Positions 8,254 to 15,763 of a stretch of 64,000 nt of DNA are shown in pieces (positions within the stretch are counted from its first letter, which is position 1; each line of letters starts with the position of its first letter). Source of the DNA: Fibrisoma limi BUZ 3 (GTDB lineage: Bacteria; Bacteroidota; Bacteroidia; Cytophagales; Spirosomataceae); assembly GCF_000296815.2 (NCBI RefSeq), contig NZ_CAIT01000006.1:1618777-1682776 (forward strand), in the 5' to 3' direction. A program made the position numbers and the translations under genes. A model generated the notes under the pieces. That model made no database searches. It was not told where the DNA came from and worked only from the letters and a program-made list of their open reading frames with translations.

Positions 8254-8367
8254 TGCAGTTGAGCAGAGTTCGCGCTACGGTGGACCGCTTCGTTCGATTG
8301 GTTGAAACCGGCAGGGGGAGTTGGGGTTCGAATTCCGGTTTGTTCTCTGTTCGCCTGTTACACTGCA
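8254..8367 (+). ncRNA. Y RNA-like RNA 2, divergent copy
   Basis: Outer stem TGCAGT (8254-8259) pairs with ACTGCA (8362-8367), and inner stem GAGCAGAG (8261-8268) pairs with CTCTGTTC (8345-8352) through one G-U pair. The 3' loop GCCTGTTAC (8353-8361) is identical to that of RNA 1. The 5' loop TGYCGTA seen in the other three copies is missing: a single T separates the two stems. A GGGGTTCGAATTCC segment (8323-8336) looks like a T-arm with a TTCGAAT loop and a short stem. No D-arm is clear. It may bind Ro60 differently, or be decaying. Confidence 0.65.
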
Positions 8368-8375
8368 TTGTTCTT

Positions 8376-8505
8376 AGCAAGTGCCGTAGTATTGCGTTAC
8401 TTCGGAAGAGCATCCCTTTGGGGAAGGCTGCGAGTTCGATTCTCGCTCCCGAGCAGTCGGGATAGCTCAACAACATCTCAAACGCTGTACGCCTGTTGCC
8501 TTGCT
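8376..8505 (+). ncRNA. Y RNA-like RNA 3 with circularly permuted tRNA-like domain
   Basis: Outer stem AGCAAG (8376-8381) with CTTGCT (8500-8505); loops TGCCGTA (8382-8388) and GCCTGTTGC (8491-8499); inner stem GTATTGCGTT (8389-8398) with AACGCTGTAC (8481-8490), one mismatch. Between them lie the parts of a tRNA in permuted order: D-stem half GAGC (8408-8411), hairpin TCCC/GGGA (8413-8424) in the anticodon-arm place, a perfect T-arm with TTCGATT loop (8430-8446), acceptor-like stem TCCCGA/TCGGGA closed by GCAG (8447-8462), bases TA, and the other D-stem half GCTC (8465-8468). The Y stem thus sits in the D-loop of a closed tRNA fold. YrlA RNAs are known tRNA mimics. Confidence 0.82.
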
Positions 8506-8520
8506 TACAATAAACACCGT

Positions 8521-8665
8521 AACCGGTGCCGTAGAATAGGGTTACTTCGACTGTTAATCAGGCGGACGCCGGTTCGAGCCCGGCCTTTGGAAACATCCCG
8601 GGATGATCCAGAGTAGCTCAGTGGGTAGAGCACCAAAACGTACCTTATTCGCTTTTTGCCCGGTT
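8521..8665 (+). ncRNA. Y RNA-like RNA 4 with complete D-arm and T-arm
   Basis: Outer stem AACCGG (8521-8526) with CCGGTT (8660-8665); loops TGCCGTA (8527-8533) and GCTTTTTGC (8651-8659); inner stem GAATAGGGT (8534-8542) with ACCTTATTC (8642-8650), one G-T pair. Inside are a stretch like a tRNA-Asn anticodon loop (CTGTTAATCAG, 8551-8561), a perfect T-arm (8568-8584, loop TTCGAGC), an acceptor-like stem CTTTGG/CCAGAG (8585-8613) capped by the palindrome CATCCCGGGATG (8594-8605), and a textbook D-arm TAGCTCAGTGGGTAGAGCA (8614-8632). The T-arm comes before the D-arm and there is no free acceptor end, so it is not a tRNA gene. The T-run at about 8672-8680 may end the transcript. Confidence 0.82.
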
Positions 8666-8692
8666 GTAGTGTTTTTATTTTCATAAATTTTC

Positions 8693-8708
8693 ATCGCAAT
8701 ATTGCGAT
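8693..8708. promoter_or_regulatory. ArsR operator upstream of arsR
   Basis: ATCGCAATATTGCGAT is a perfect 16-base palindrome. It covers the -33 TTG (8702-8704) of the arsR promoter. ArsR-family repressors bind such short palindromes and leave when arsenite binds. A close variant lies before arsM at 9080-9095, which supports a real operator. Confidence 0.8.
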
Positions 8709-8731
8709 AAATAAATTAACCATTACCTTTG
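8702..8731 (+). promoter_or_regulatory. arsR promoter (-33 TTG and -7 TACCTTTG)
   Basis: TTG at 8702-8704 and TACCTTTG at 8724-8731 are separated by 19 bases, an ideal Bacteroidota promoter. The -7 box ends only four bases before the arsR ATG at 8736, so the message would have almost no leader if this start codon is used. Confidence 0.75.
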
Positions 8732-8735
8732 TCGC

Positions 8736-9062
8736 ATGGGAGTGACGAAGACTGAAGTATTTACGGTTGAGCAAAACCGGATTGCCGAACTTGCCAAAGC
8801 GTTCGCCCACCCGGCGCGGGTAGCCATTCTGCAATATCTGGTGGCCACCAAAACCTGCATCTGTGGCGACCTGGTCGATGAACTGCCTTTGTCGCAGGCC
8901 ACCGTATCGCAGCACTTAAAGGAACTGAGCCGCATTGGCATCATCAAAGGCAACATTCAGCCGCCACGGGTCTGCTACTGCATCAACGAACCTGTCTGGG
9001 ACGAAGTGAAAACGGTGTTTGGCGATCTGCTGGCTTCATTTACCGTGAACGAGTGCTGTTAA
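8736..9062 (+). CDS. arsR: ArsR-family arsenite-responsive repressor
   Basis: The protein has 108 residues, the typical ArsR/SmtB winged helix. The region [15 protein letters not shown] leads into [20 protein letters not shown], where the C-x-C pair sits at the start of the DNA-reading helix, the usual arsenite site of ArsR proteins. The end VNECC offers two more Cys. It heads the arsenic operon, with a palindromic operator over its own promoter and a second copy before arsM. No ribosome binding site is visible before the ATG, and the promoter almost touches it; a GTG at 8742 is an alternative start. Confidence 0.9.
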   Translation: MGVTKTEVFTVEQNRIAELAKAFAHPARVAILQYLVATKTCICGDLVDELPLSQATVSQHLKELSRIGIIKGNIQPPRVCYCINEPVWDEVKTVFGDLLASFTVNECC

Positions 9063-9079
9063 TTTTTTTGCTTGCAATC

Positions 9080-9095
9080 ATCGTAATATTACAAT
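9080..9095. promoter_or_regulatory. Second ArsR operator, between arsR and arsM
   Basis: ATCGTAATATTACAAT matches 13 of 16 bases of the operator at 8693-8708 and keeps most of the symmetry. It lies in the 46-base gap between arsR and arsM. Either arsM has its own ArsR-controlled promoter or this is an auxiliary site. Confidence 0.6.
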
Positions 9096-9108
9096 AAACC
9101 AATTCCTT

Positions 9109-9987
9109 ATGTCTACTGGAGAACAACTCAAAGAAATCGTACGGCAGAAGTACAGCGACATTGCCGAGGCCGACAGCTCGAAAGGGGTTGCGGTCGATTG
9201 TGGCTGCGGGCCAACTTCATGCTGCGGACCGTCCAGTTCGGGACCGGCTGCAGCAGGCAGCGATTACACGATCCTAATGGCGGATGAATACACTGATCTG
9301 AACGGTTACGTAGCCGGTGCTGATTTGGGCCTGGGGTGCGGGCTGCCTACCCAGTTCGCCCAGATCAAACCCGGCAATACGGTGGTTGACCTCGGCTCCG
9401 GGGCTGGCAACGACTGCTTCGTGGCCCGCGCCGAAACCGGCGAAACGGGTCGCGTGATTGGCCTCGACATGACCCCGGCCATGATCGACCGCGCCCGCAA
9501 AAACGCCAAAGCCCTCGGCTACACGAACGTCGAGTTTGTCTATGGCGACATCGAAGAGATGCCCCTGGCCGACAACCTCGCCGATGTGGTGGTCAGCAAT
9601 TGCGTCATGAATCTGGTGCCGGACAAAGAACGGGCCTTTGCCGAAACGTACCGCATCCTCAAACCCGGTGGCCACTTCAGCATCTCGGACATCGTGCTGG
9701 TGGGCGAGCTGCCAGAGGGTTTGCAGCGCGACGCCGAACTCTACGCGGGCTGCGTATCGGGAGCTATTCAGGAAAGCGCGTACCTCGATATTGTTACCGG
9801 AACCGGCTTCACCAACGTACAGATCCAGAAGAAAAAGGAAATCAACTTACCAACCGACTTGCTGAAGAACTACCTGACTACCGATGAGCTGGCCACCTAC
9901 CAGCAGGCAGATCGGGGTATCTACAGCATCACGGTGTTTGCTCAGAAACCAACCGCTTCGCTGGCCGACGAGAACGAGGTTTGCTGA
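9109..9987 (+). CDS. arsM: Arsenite S-adenosylmethionine methyltransferase
   Basis: The protein has 292 residues. ArsM methylates As(III) with S-adenosylmethionine to methylarsenicals in the cytoplasm. Seen are the Cys-rich N-terminus ([10 protein letters not shown]), the SAM-binding motif [15 protein letters not shown], the acidic residue in [14 protein letters not shown], the conserved Cys in [11 protein letters not shown], and another in [10 protein letters not shown]. These Cys positions are those that bind arsenic in ArsM. The gene follows arsR and precedes acr3 by 34 bases. Start ATG at 9109; no unusual composition. Confidence 0.93.
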   Translation: MSTGEQLKEIVRQKYSDIAEADSSKGVAVDCGCGPTSCCGPSSSGPAAAGSDYTILMADEYTDLNGYVAGADLGLGCGLPTQFAQIKPGNTVVDLGSGAGNDCFVARAETGETGRVIGLDMTPAMIDRARKNAKALGYTNVEFVYGDIEEMPLADNLADVVVSNCVMNLVPDKERAFAETYRILKPGGHFSISDIVLVGELPEGLQRDAELYAGCVSGAIQESAYLDIVTGTGFTNVQIQKKKEINLPTDLLKNYLTTDELATYQQADRGIYSITVFAQKPTASLADENEVC

Positions 9988-10021
9988 GGGCCTACCTGCT
10001 GCGCTTGATAGGCAACAGCTT

Positions 10022-11107
10022 ATGAACCAACTACGTATGAATACCCGAACCCTGACCGGGGTTGCCAAGCCCCCACGATTAACCTTTCTGGATCGATTCC
10101 TGACGCTCTGGATCTTTCTGGCCATGGCCATCGGCGTGCTGCTGGGTAACCTGTTTCCGCAGATTGAGCAGTCGCTGAACGCCTACCAGTCGGGTACAAC
10201 TAACGTTCCGCTGGCCCTGGGCCTGATTCTGATGATGTACCCGCCACTGGCCAAGGTGCGCTATGATCGTTTGCCTCAGGTGTTTCGAAACACAAAGATC
10301 CTTGGCCTATCGCTGGTTCAGAACTGGCTGATTGGCCCGGTGCTAATGTTTTTGCTGGCCATTCTGTTCCTGCCCGACAAGCCCGATTACATGACCGGTC
10401 TGGTTATGATCGGGGTGGCCCGCTGCATCGCTATGGTTATCGTCTGGAACGACCTAGCCTTGGGCGACCGCGACTACGTAGCGGGTCTGGTCGCCTTCAA
10501 CAGCATCTTTCAGGTTTTGTTCTATTCCATTTATGCTTACGTATTCGTCACGCTGCTTCCGCCCCTGTTCGGTCTGCGGGGTATTGATGTAAACGTAAGC
10601 ATTGGGCAGATTGCTCAGAGTGTGTTCATCTACCTGGGTATTCCGTTCATTGCCGGGATGCTCTCCCGCTGGGGCCTGACGCGCTGGAAAGGGCAAACCT
10701 GGTATGAAAAGACGTTCCTGCCCACCATCAGCCCCATTACGCTCGTTGCCCTGCTGTTTACCATTGTGTTGATGTTCAGCCTGAAAGGGCAACTCATTGT
10801 CCAGATTCCGCTGGATGTACTCCGCATTGCCGTACCGCTGGTAATCTACTTCGTTTCGATGTTCTTCATGGCCTTTTCCCTGGCCAAACGCGCCGGGGCC
10901 GATTACGCCAAAAGCACGTCGCTTGCGTTCACGGCGGCTGGTAACAACTTCGAGCTGGGCATTGCCGTAGCCATTGCGGTGTTCGGTATCAATTCCGGCG
11001 TAGCGTTCGCAGCCGTCATCGGTCCGCTGATTGAAGTCCCCGTGCTGATTCTGCTGGTCAACGTCGCCCTCCGCCAACGTAACAAATTCAAAACTACTAC
11101 CTCATGA
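10022..11107 (+). CDS. acr3: ACR3-family arsenite efflux permease
   Basis: About 361 residues from the ATG at 10022. The frame is open farther upstream to 9884, but that part overlaps arsM and reads as nonsense, so it is not coding; an ATG at 10037 is an alternative. There are about ten membrane segments. The key Cys of the fourth segment is in [18 protein letters not shown], the ACR3 hallmark, and [15 protein letters not shown] is the conserved C-terminal motif. The pump removes arsenite across the inner membrane. The end overlaps the next gene start (ATGA), indicating translational coupling. Confidence 0.92.
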   Translation: MNQLRMNTRTLTGVAKPPRLTFLDRFLTLWIFLAMAIGVLLGNLFPQIEQSLNAYQSGTTNVPLALGLILMMYPPLAKVRYDRLPQVFRNTKILGLSLVQNWLIGPVLMFLLAILFLPDKPDYMTGLVMIGVARCIAMVIVWNDLALGDRDYVAGLVAFNSIFQVLFYSIYAYVFVTLLPPLFGLRGIDVNVSIGQIAQSVFIYLGIPFIAGMLSRWGLTRWKGQTWYEKTFLPTISPITLVALLFTIVLMFSLKGQLIVQIPLDVLRIAVPLVIYFVSMFFMAFSLAKRAGADYAKSTSLAFTAAGNNFELGIAVAIAVFGINSGVAFAAVIGPLIEVPVLILLVNVALRQRNKFKTTTS

Positions 11108-11907
11108 CAATTGCCCTCTTTTCCGACATTCACGCCAATCTACCGGCCCTGGAAGCCGTCTTAGCTGACATTGACAGCCGCCAGCCCGACGCTGTATATT
11201 GCCTCGGCGACCTGGTCGGCTACAACGTATGGCCGAATGAAGTGATCAACACAATCCGCCAGCGGGGTATTCCGACGATTGCCGGTAACTACGACTACGG
11301 TATTGGCCGGGCCAGCGACGACTGTGGCTGTGCCTACCGCGAAGAAGACGAAAAAGCGATGGGAAAGGTGTCAATTGCCTACACCAACGGGGCGGTGGGT
11401 GAAGCCGAACGGGCTTACCTGCGCACCCTGCCCACCCACATCCGGGTGGAATTTGAGTTGGAAAACAACCCGGAAAAGCTTTGGCAGCAGCAGAAGCCTC
11501 TGAGTTTACTGCTGGTTCACGGCAGTCCCCGGCGCGTGAACGAATACCTGTTCGAGGACCGGGGCGACCGCAGCCTTGGTCGGGTGCTGGAAGGCGCCAA
11601 TGCCGACATCCTTTGCTTTGGCCATACCCACAAGCCGTTCCACAAGGTAGTGAGTGCTGAGCCGGAAGACCAGCAAACTTACTTCCGCCATGCTATTAAC
11701 ATTGGCTCGGTAGGCAAGCCTAAAGACGGCGACCCACGGGCGTGCTACCTGCTGCTGACCATCGACAAAATGGCCCAGCCGGGCGGGGTTGAAGGCATTT
11801 CGGTGGAACCCATTCGGGTCGACTACGACATCGAACGGGCGGCCAGAGGTGTCGAAGAAAGTGAGCTGCCGGATCCGTACGCGGATATGCTCCGACGGGG
11901 CCGATGA
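11104..11907 (+). CDS. Calcineurin-like metallophosphoesterase of the arsenic operon
   Basis: The protein has 267 residues with the full metallophosphoesterase motif set: [30 protein letters not shown] (Asp in place of the usual His-Glu), [10 protein letters not shown] and CFGHTHKPF. It resembles YfcE/DUF2156-type cytoplasmic phosphodiesterases. A Cys-rich insert ([12 protein letters not shown]) follows the third motif. Its start overlaps the acr3 stop, so it is made together with the arsenite pump. A role in arsenic resistance is inferred from the operon only; the substrate is unknown. Confidence 0.85.
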   Translation: MTIALFSDIHANLPALEAVLADIDSRQPDAVYCLGDLVGYNVWPNEVINTIRQRGIPTIAGNYDYGIGRASDDCGCAYREEDEKAMGKVSIAYTNGAVGEAERAYLRTLPTHIRVEFELENNPEKLWQQQKPLSLLLVHGSPRRVNEYLFEDRGDRSLGRVLEGANADILCFGHTHKPFHKVVSAEPEDQQTYFRHAINIGSVGKPKDGDPRACYLLLTIDKMAQPGGVEGISVEPIRVDYDIERAARGVEESELPDPYADMLRRGR

Positions 11908-11967
11908 TGACGACCGGTGCCGAAAATGGCTCAGAACTTATTCAACTCGGTATTAATTTAGCCATAC

Positions 11968-11984
11968 GTAACAAAATTTGTTAC
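11968..11984. repeat. Palindrome between the arsenic operon and the radical SAM gene
   Basis: GTAACAAA (11968-11975) and TTTGTTAC (11977-11984) are perfect inverted repeats around one A. The element lies between convergent genes and overlaps the stop codon of the radical SAM gene. It may form a terminator hairpin, but no clear T-run follows on either side. A protein-binding site is possible. Confidence 0.4.
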
Positions 11985-12937
11985 AGAGTCAGTGGCTCCG
12001 CTGCTTTCAGGGACTTCATGTCGTAGTGTTCCGTCAAGAACTCATCGCACCACAGGCAGACGTTACCCAGTTCGCCACACCGCTTGCGGGCGTACTCTTC
12101 CGATACGCCAACGCTCTCCCCCATCCGGTACGGATCGCCCTTATCGAGAGATTGAAACACGGGTAATTCTGCAACCCGCCGGAGTACGTCGGCCACCGTT
12201 TCGGTCCGGGCGTCGCCGAGCGGGTCTTTGGTGCCGGGGCAGCAGGGATTAATCCGCCAGAGCTGAATGGATATTTCCTGCGGGATGCTATCTCCACCAC
12301 TCAAGAAACCGACTGCTCCCGACAGAATCGCGCAGAAATTGTGATCAGGGTCACGCTTCCAGAGGCCGGTCTGGTAGGCCCGGCCCCTCGCCCAGTTGCC
12401 GCCCAGCCACATGTCGTCGGTAGCGCCCCAGTACCCCCAGGTCAGGCAGTGCTGTTGGAGGTAGTTATCTTTTTCGATCAGTGGGTCTTTTTCGTCGCCG
12501 TTGACGCCCCTCGACGCAAACAGGTCGGCCAGGTCCATCAGCCGCGCTCCGGCCTGCTTATGAAACCGATCAATGCTGGCGATGTCGAAGCGCGTAATGC
12601 CTTTTTCAATCAGGGTGTCCAGGATTTCACCCGTCAGCAGATCACCATTGGTTTGCAGCATAAGCTGTGGACGCTGTTCAGCCGGTAAATCAGCGTACCG
12701 GTCGGCCAGCCGATCAAGGATAGTGTAGAGAAGCTTCCGATCGGCCAGCGGTTCCCCTCCCGACAGAATCAGTCGGTCGATACGGTCCGGCAGATTGTTG
12801 ATAATGGCCATACAGTCAGCTTCACTGATCCGCTCCCCTTTCGGACCAGACAGATTATAGCAGTGCGCACATTGGTCGTTGCAAAGCTGCGTAAACACCC
12901 AGTAAACAGATTCAATGTGGTTGTAATCGCGGAACAT
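11981..12937 (-). CDS. Radical SAM protein with extra C-terminal cysteines
   Basis: The protein has 318 residues. CNDQCAHC (about residues 19-26) is the CxxxCxxC iron-sulfur motif of radical SAM enzymes, and LILSGGEPLADR is the SAM-binding GGE motif. The C-terminal part has further Cys (NPCCPGT, and KRCGELGNVCLWCDEF near residue 290), suggesting a second cluster as in SPASM-type proteins. The reaction is unknown. It is the last gene of a minus-strand run with an ABC ATPase and two amidotransferase-fold proteins, 50 bases after the ATPase, so it probably acts on the compound they handle. Confidence 0.8.
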   Translation of the reverse strand: MFRDYNHIESVYWVFTQLCNDQCAHCYNLSGPKGERISEADCMAIINNLPDRIDRLILSGGEPLADRKLLYTILDRLADRYADLPAEQRPQLMLQTNGDLLTGEILDTLIEKGITRFDIASIDRFHKQAGARLMDLADLFASRGVNGDEKDPLIEKDNYLQQHCLTWGYWGATDDMWLGGNWARGRAYQTGLWKRDPDHNFCAILSGAVGFLSGGDSIPQEISIQLWRINPCCPGTKDPLGDARTETVADVLRRVAELPVFQSLDKGDPYRMGESVGVSEEYARKRCGELGNVCLWCDEFLTEHYDMKSLKAAEPLTL

Positions 12938-12987
12938 GAGGGTTGATTTTGGCTACTGGACGTTGGTAATTGGATGTGATCGATACG

Positions 12988-13731
12988 CTAACGTCCGACA
13001 TCCAGCGTCCGGTGTCCTTGCACAGCTTCCCAGAAGGCCAGTTCCTCGCGGACACCCGTTCTGGGATCGGCAATAAACTCACTGACAGACGCAAACGTAG
13101 TGAGCACACCCCGGTCGAGGTAGCCGAATGACGTACCGATCGTCAGAGCCTCGCGGCTGTCGTGGGTAACGAACAGGGCTGTCATCTGGTGCTGGCGGGC
13201 CACCCGACCGAACAGTTCCTGCATCGATGCCCGGGTCTGCGCGTCGAGGTTCCCGAATGGTTCGTCCAGGAGCAGCAGTCGCGGCTGGATGATGAGCGCC
13301 CGACCAAACGAAACCCGCTGCCGCTGCCCACCCGACAACTGCCCCGGCTGCTTCTCCGCCTGGTCGCTCAAACCCAGCTCGGCCAGCAAGTCGTTGACGC
13401 GCTGCGTTACAGTAGCCTTATCGACCTTGCGGATACGCAGACCAAAGGCTACGTTCTCGAACACGTTGAGGTGCGGAAACAGCAGCGGCTCCTGATACAG
13501 ATACACAATCTGCCGACGTTCGGGCGGTACGTACAGCATGCTTTGCCCGTCCATCCGAACATCACCCGAGTCGGGTGTTTCCAGCCCCGCCAGTATCTTG
13601 AGCAACGTAGTTTTACCGCAACCCGACCGGCCCAGCACGGCCAGAATTTGCCCGGCCGGGAGGTCAAACGAAAGATTATTCAGGATGGTAGCCGATCCGA
13701 AACGTTTAGCGAGCTGCGTGACTTGAAGCAT
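12988..13731 (-). CDS. ABC transporter ATP-binding protein
   Basis: The protein has 247 residues with Walker A GRSGCGKTT, the Q-loop (YLYQEPLLFPH), signature LSGGQRQRV, Walker B LLLLDEPFGNLD and the switch His in FVTHDS. It resembles the ATPases of iron, thiamine or polyamine importers (YnjD/PotA/FbpC group). The two permeases and the binding protein that complete such a system are on the same strand at 16894-19811, beyond three genes of the other strand. I infer that they form one importer. Confidence 0.88.
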   Translation of the reverse strand: MLQVTQLAKRFGSATILNNLSFDLPAGQILAVLGRSGCGKTTLLKILAGLETPDSGDVRMDGQSMLYVPPERRQIVYLYQEPLLFPHLNVFENVAFGLRIRKVDKATVTQRVNDLLAELGLSDQAEKQPGQLSGGQRQRVSFGRALIIQPRLLLLDEPFGNLDAQTRASMQELFGRVARQHQMTALFVTHDSREALTIGTSFGYLDRGVLTTFASVSEFIADPRTGVREELAFWEAVQGHRTLDVGR

Positions 13732-13796
13732 GAGTGTGACAAACTATTGCCGCCGATTACGTTGGTTTCGCAGGCGCAATCGGCGGCAATTTACGT

Positions 13797-14450
13797 TCAT
13801 ATAAGCGCCCCCTCCCCATACACGCCTGACTCGATAGTCATACGGCCGGGGGTTGGTTTGACGCCGGACAGCCACTCGGTCAGCCGGTCGACATAATTAT
13901 CGAGGTGGGTAATCTGCTGAACGCCGTGTTCTACAATGGGGTCGAGCGTTGTGGCAAACAACGTACCGCCGTAGTGGTGCGTTTGCCAGGAAATGATGTC
14001 GCCCTGTGGGTTTGCCTGGATCATCTCAGCATGCGCCGGAATGCGGGTGTAAACGCCATGCGTGTGCCAACAGGCCTGCCGGGGTGTCAGTCCCTGATAA
14101 ATCGGGTGGTCGTAGTTCGTTTCCGATACCGGCGGATTGTTCGGGTTTTCGACCCACCAATAGTTATTGACCGGCCGGTCTTCCCACTGCGCATCCAGCC
14201 AGTCGGCAGTGCTGTCGCCTTCCACAAATACTTTTTTGCCTTGCTTCAGGAAAGTATAGATCACCTCTTTTCGGGCCGCCAGTTCCTGTTGATTCGACTG
14301 GAACGGAATAACCAGCGCATCCAGCCCCGCTACGGCCTCGTTGTCGAGGTCATAGACGTAAATGAGTTTATAGATGTCGCGGTATTTGGGGGCAGTTGCC
14401 ATGGCGTAATGCGACCACACGCCGTTGAATACAAGACCGATTGATTGCAT
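13797..14450 (-). CDS. Amidotransferase/ThuA-fold protein, paralogue 1
   Basis: The protein has 217 residues and no recognised catalytic motif. A flavodoxin-like alpha/beta pattern is visible: LDALVIPFQSN, then a helix, then KKVFVEGDSTADWLDAQW. This resembles the class I glutamine amidotransferase or ThuA fold, but the nucleophile Cys is missing. It is a paralogue of the next upstream gene: the hydrophobic strand, the helix and the D-W--D-W segment line up. It lies 65 bases upstream of the ABC ATPase in the same direction. It may bind the transported compound or a derivative. Family naming is tentative. Confidence 0.5.
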   Translation of the reverse strand: MQSIGLVFNGVWSHYAMATAPKYRDIYKLIYVYDLDNEAVAGLDALVIPFQSNQQELAARKEVIYTFLKQGKKVFVEGDSTADWLDAQWEDRPVNNYWWVENPNNPPVSETNYDHPIYQGLTPRQACWHTHGVYTRIPAHAEMIQANPQGDIISWQTHHYGGTLFATTLDPIVEHGVQQITHLDNYVDRLTEWLSGVKPTPGRMTIESGVYGEGALI

Positions 14451-14531
14451 GCTTAACAGTTTTTAGAACACAGGGAACACTGACTAAATATATTGAACTC
14501 AACGGTTTACCGACTACCAGCGACAATCTAC

Positions 14532-15173
14532 TCAATCAGCGTTTACCGGTATTGCCCTGCTTTTTACCTGAACCCGTCTCAGGAAATTACGGTACAGTTT
14601 AACCAGAGCATCTTCCCTATCGCCACTGAACGTAACGTCGGCTAACGGACCGCTCGCCGTCAGGAGCATGATCCCGTTCGTGCTGACCTCGTCCAGCACA
14701 ATAATGGGTCGCTGCCAGGTGTCTTCTACCACCACATCAGCGCCATCGGCCGCCCGAATATAGCCGCAGGCCCACCAGCCGCTCATCCCGTGCGAAAACG
14801 TTAGTTCATTGAGGTCTACATCGCTGAACAGGCCATAGCGATCGGTTTTCAGATGGTACCGGATGTCGATGGTTCGTTTGCTGTTGTCCATGACCCACTG
14901 ATTTCCCGGCACCCAGTCCGTAAACCAGCCGTCGGAGCAGATCAGGGCTTTGCCTGCATCCAGAAACGCCCGCACTTTGTCTTTGATCTTCAGCATGGCC
15001 ACGTGGTCGGAACCGTTGGGAACAACCAGCAGATCGTAGGGTGTCAGGTCAGGGTCAAAGTCTTTCGTGATCCGACAGACGGTATACTGCACCAGTTCGT
15101 TCGATACGTAATACTCGTCCAGACCGGCGATGTTGTTCGAAATAAGCAGGGCGTTTACCATAACGAATGGCAT
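14532..15173 (-). CDS. Amidotransferase/ThuA-fold protein, paralogue 2
   Basis: About 213 residues from the ATG at 15171-15173 (MPFVMVNALL); the frame is open to 15254, but the extra 27 residues have no match in the paralogue. An ATG at 15161 is also possible. The segment YDLLVVPNGSDHV, a helix, and KALICSDGWFTDWVPGNQW correspond to the same part of paralogue 1. Here a Cys (LICSDG) sits where amidotransferases have their nucleophile elbow, though the GxCxG context is absent. It is the first gene of the minus-strand run to the radical SAM gene and is divergent from the PadR gene. The function is unknown. Confidence 0.5.
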   Translation of the reverse strand: MPFVMVNALLISNNIAGLDEYYVSNELVQYTVCRITKDFDPDLTPYDLLVVPNGSDHVAMLKIKDKVRAFLDAGKALICSDGWFTDWVPGNQWVMDNSKRTIDIRYHLKTDRYGLFSDVDLNELTFSHGMSGWWACGYIRAADGADVVVEDTWQRPIIVLDEVSTNGIMLLTASGPLADVTFSGDREDALVKLYRNFLRRVQVKSRAIPVNAD

Positions 15174-15376
15174 TGAATTGTTGGCTACATACAGCGATTT
15201 ACGAAATTCTGGCAGATTCCGATTGATTTCCCGACAATATCCGAATAACCTCACCCAGAAAACCTGGCACCCGATGATCAGGTTCGTTAAAAAATTAATA
15301 CCTGACTTTCTTTGGATATATCAGATCCTTACATATATTTACCATACGTAAGTAAATTAGTGAACGACTATTACCT

Positions 15377-15730
15377 ATGGAATCATCCAGCAATGAATTT
15401 TTACGCGGCACCCTCAAGACGATTGTCCTGAAGATGCTTGCTGAGCGGGGACGCATGTACGGTTACGAAATTACGCAATCGGTTAAAGAACGGACGCAGG
15501 GACAGATCGCCCTGACATTCGGCGCTCTGTATCCGGTGCTGCATAAACTCGAACAGGAAGGCATGCTCCTCACGGAGTCGGAAGAAGTAGACGGCCGACT
15601 GCGTAAATATTATTCGCTCACTCCGCAAGGTACCGAAACGGCCGAGCGGAAAGTGTCGGAATTTGAGCGATTCGTCGAAGCCATGCGCAGTCTGCTGAAA
15701 CCGCAGCCGAAACTGACCGTAGGTCACTAA
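15377..15730 (+). CDS. PadR-family transcriptional regulator
   Basis: The protein has 117 residues. The winged helix pattern is typical of PadR: ILKMLAERGRMYGYEITQSV, FGALYPVLHKLEQEGML and the wing GRLRKYYSLTPQG. PadR proteins usually repress an adjacent gene for a membrane protein. Here that is the next gene, 33 bases downstream. A possible operator, ATTTAC and GTAAAT nine bases apart around TACGTA, lies at about 15338-15358 just before the start. Confidence 0.9.
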   Translation: MESSSNEFLRGTLKTIVLKMLAERGRMYGYEITQSVKERTQGQIALTFGALYPVLHKLEQEGMLLTESEEVDGRLRKYYSLTPQGTETAERKVSEFERFVEAMRSLLKPQPKLTVGH

Positions 15731-15763
15731 CAGCCAGATACTCAACTTTTATCCCCTACGTTT

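Noticed and set aside
8253-8616. Open frames of 70-113 codons across the RNA array on both strands
   Set aside because: They cross the paired stems and loops of the structured RNAs, lack family motifs and ribosome sites, and have no coding-like composition.
8568-8632. Possible tRNA gene from the perfect T-arm and D-arm
   Set aside because: The T-arm precedes the D-arm, the acceptor-like stem is closed by a hairpin, and the whole lies inside a Y stem shared with three sister units. It is a tRNA mimic, not a tRNA gene.
9884-10021. Upstream extension of the Acr3 reading frame into arsM
   Set aside because: The extra 46 residues overlap arsM, are hydrophilic and unlike ACR3 starts; the ATG at 10022 leads directly into the conserved part.
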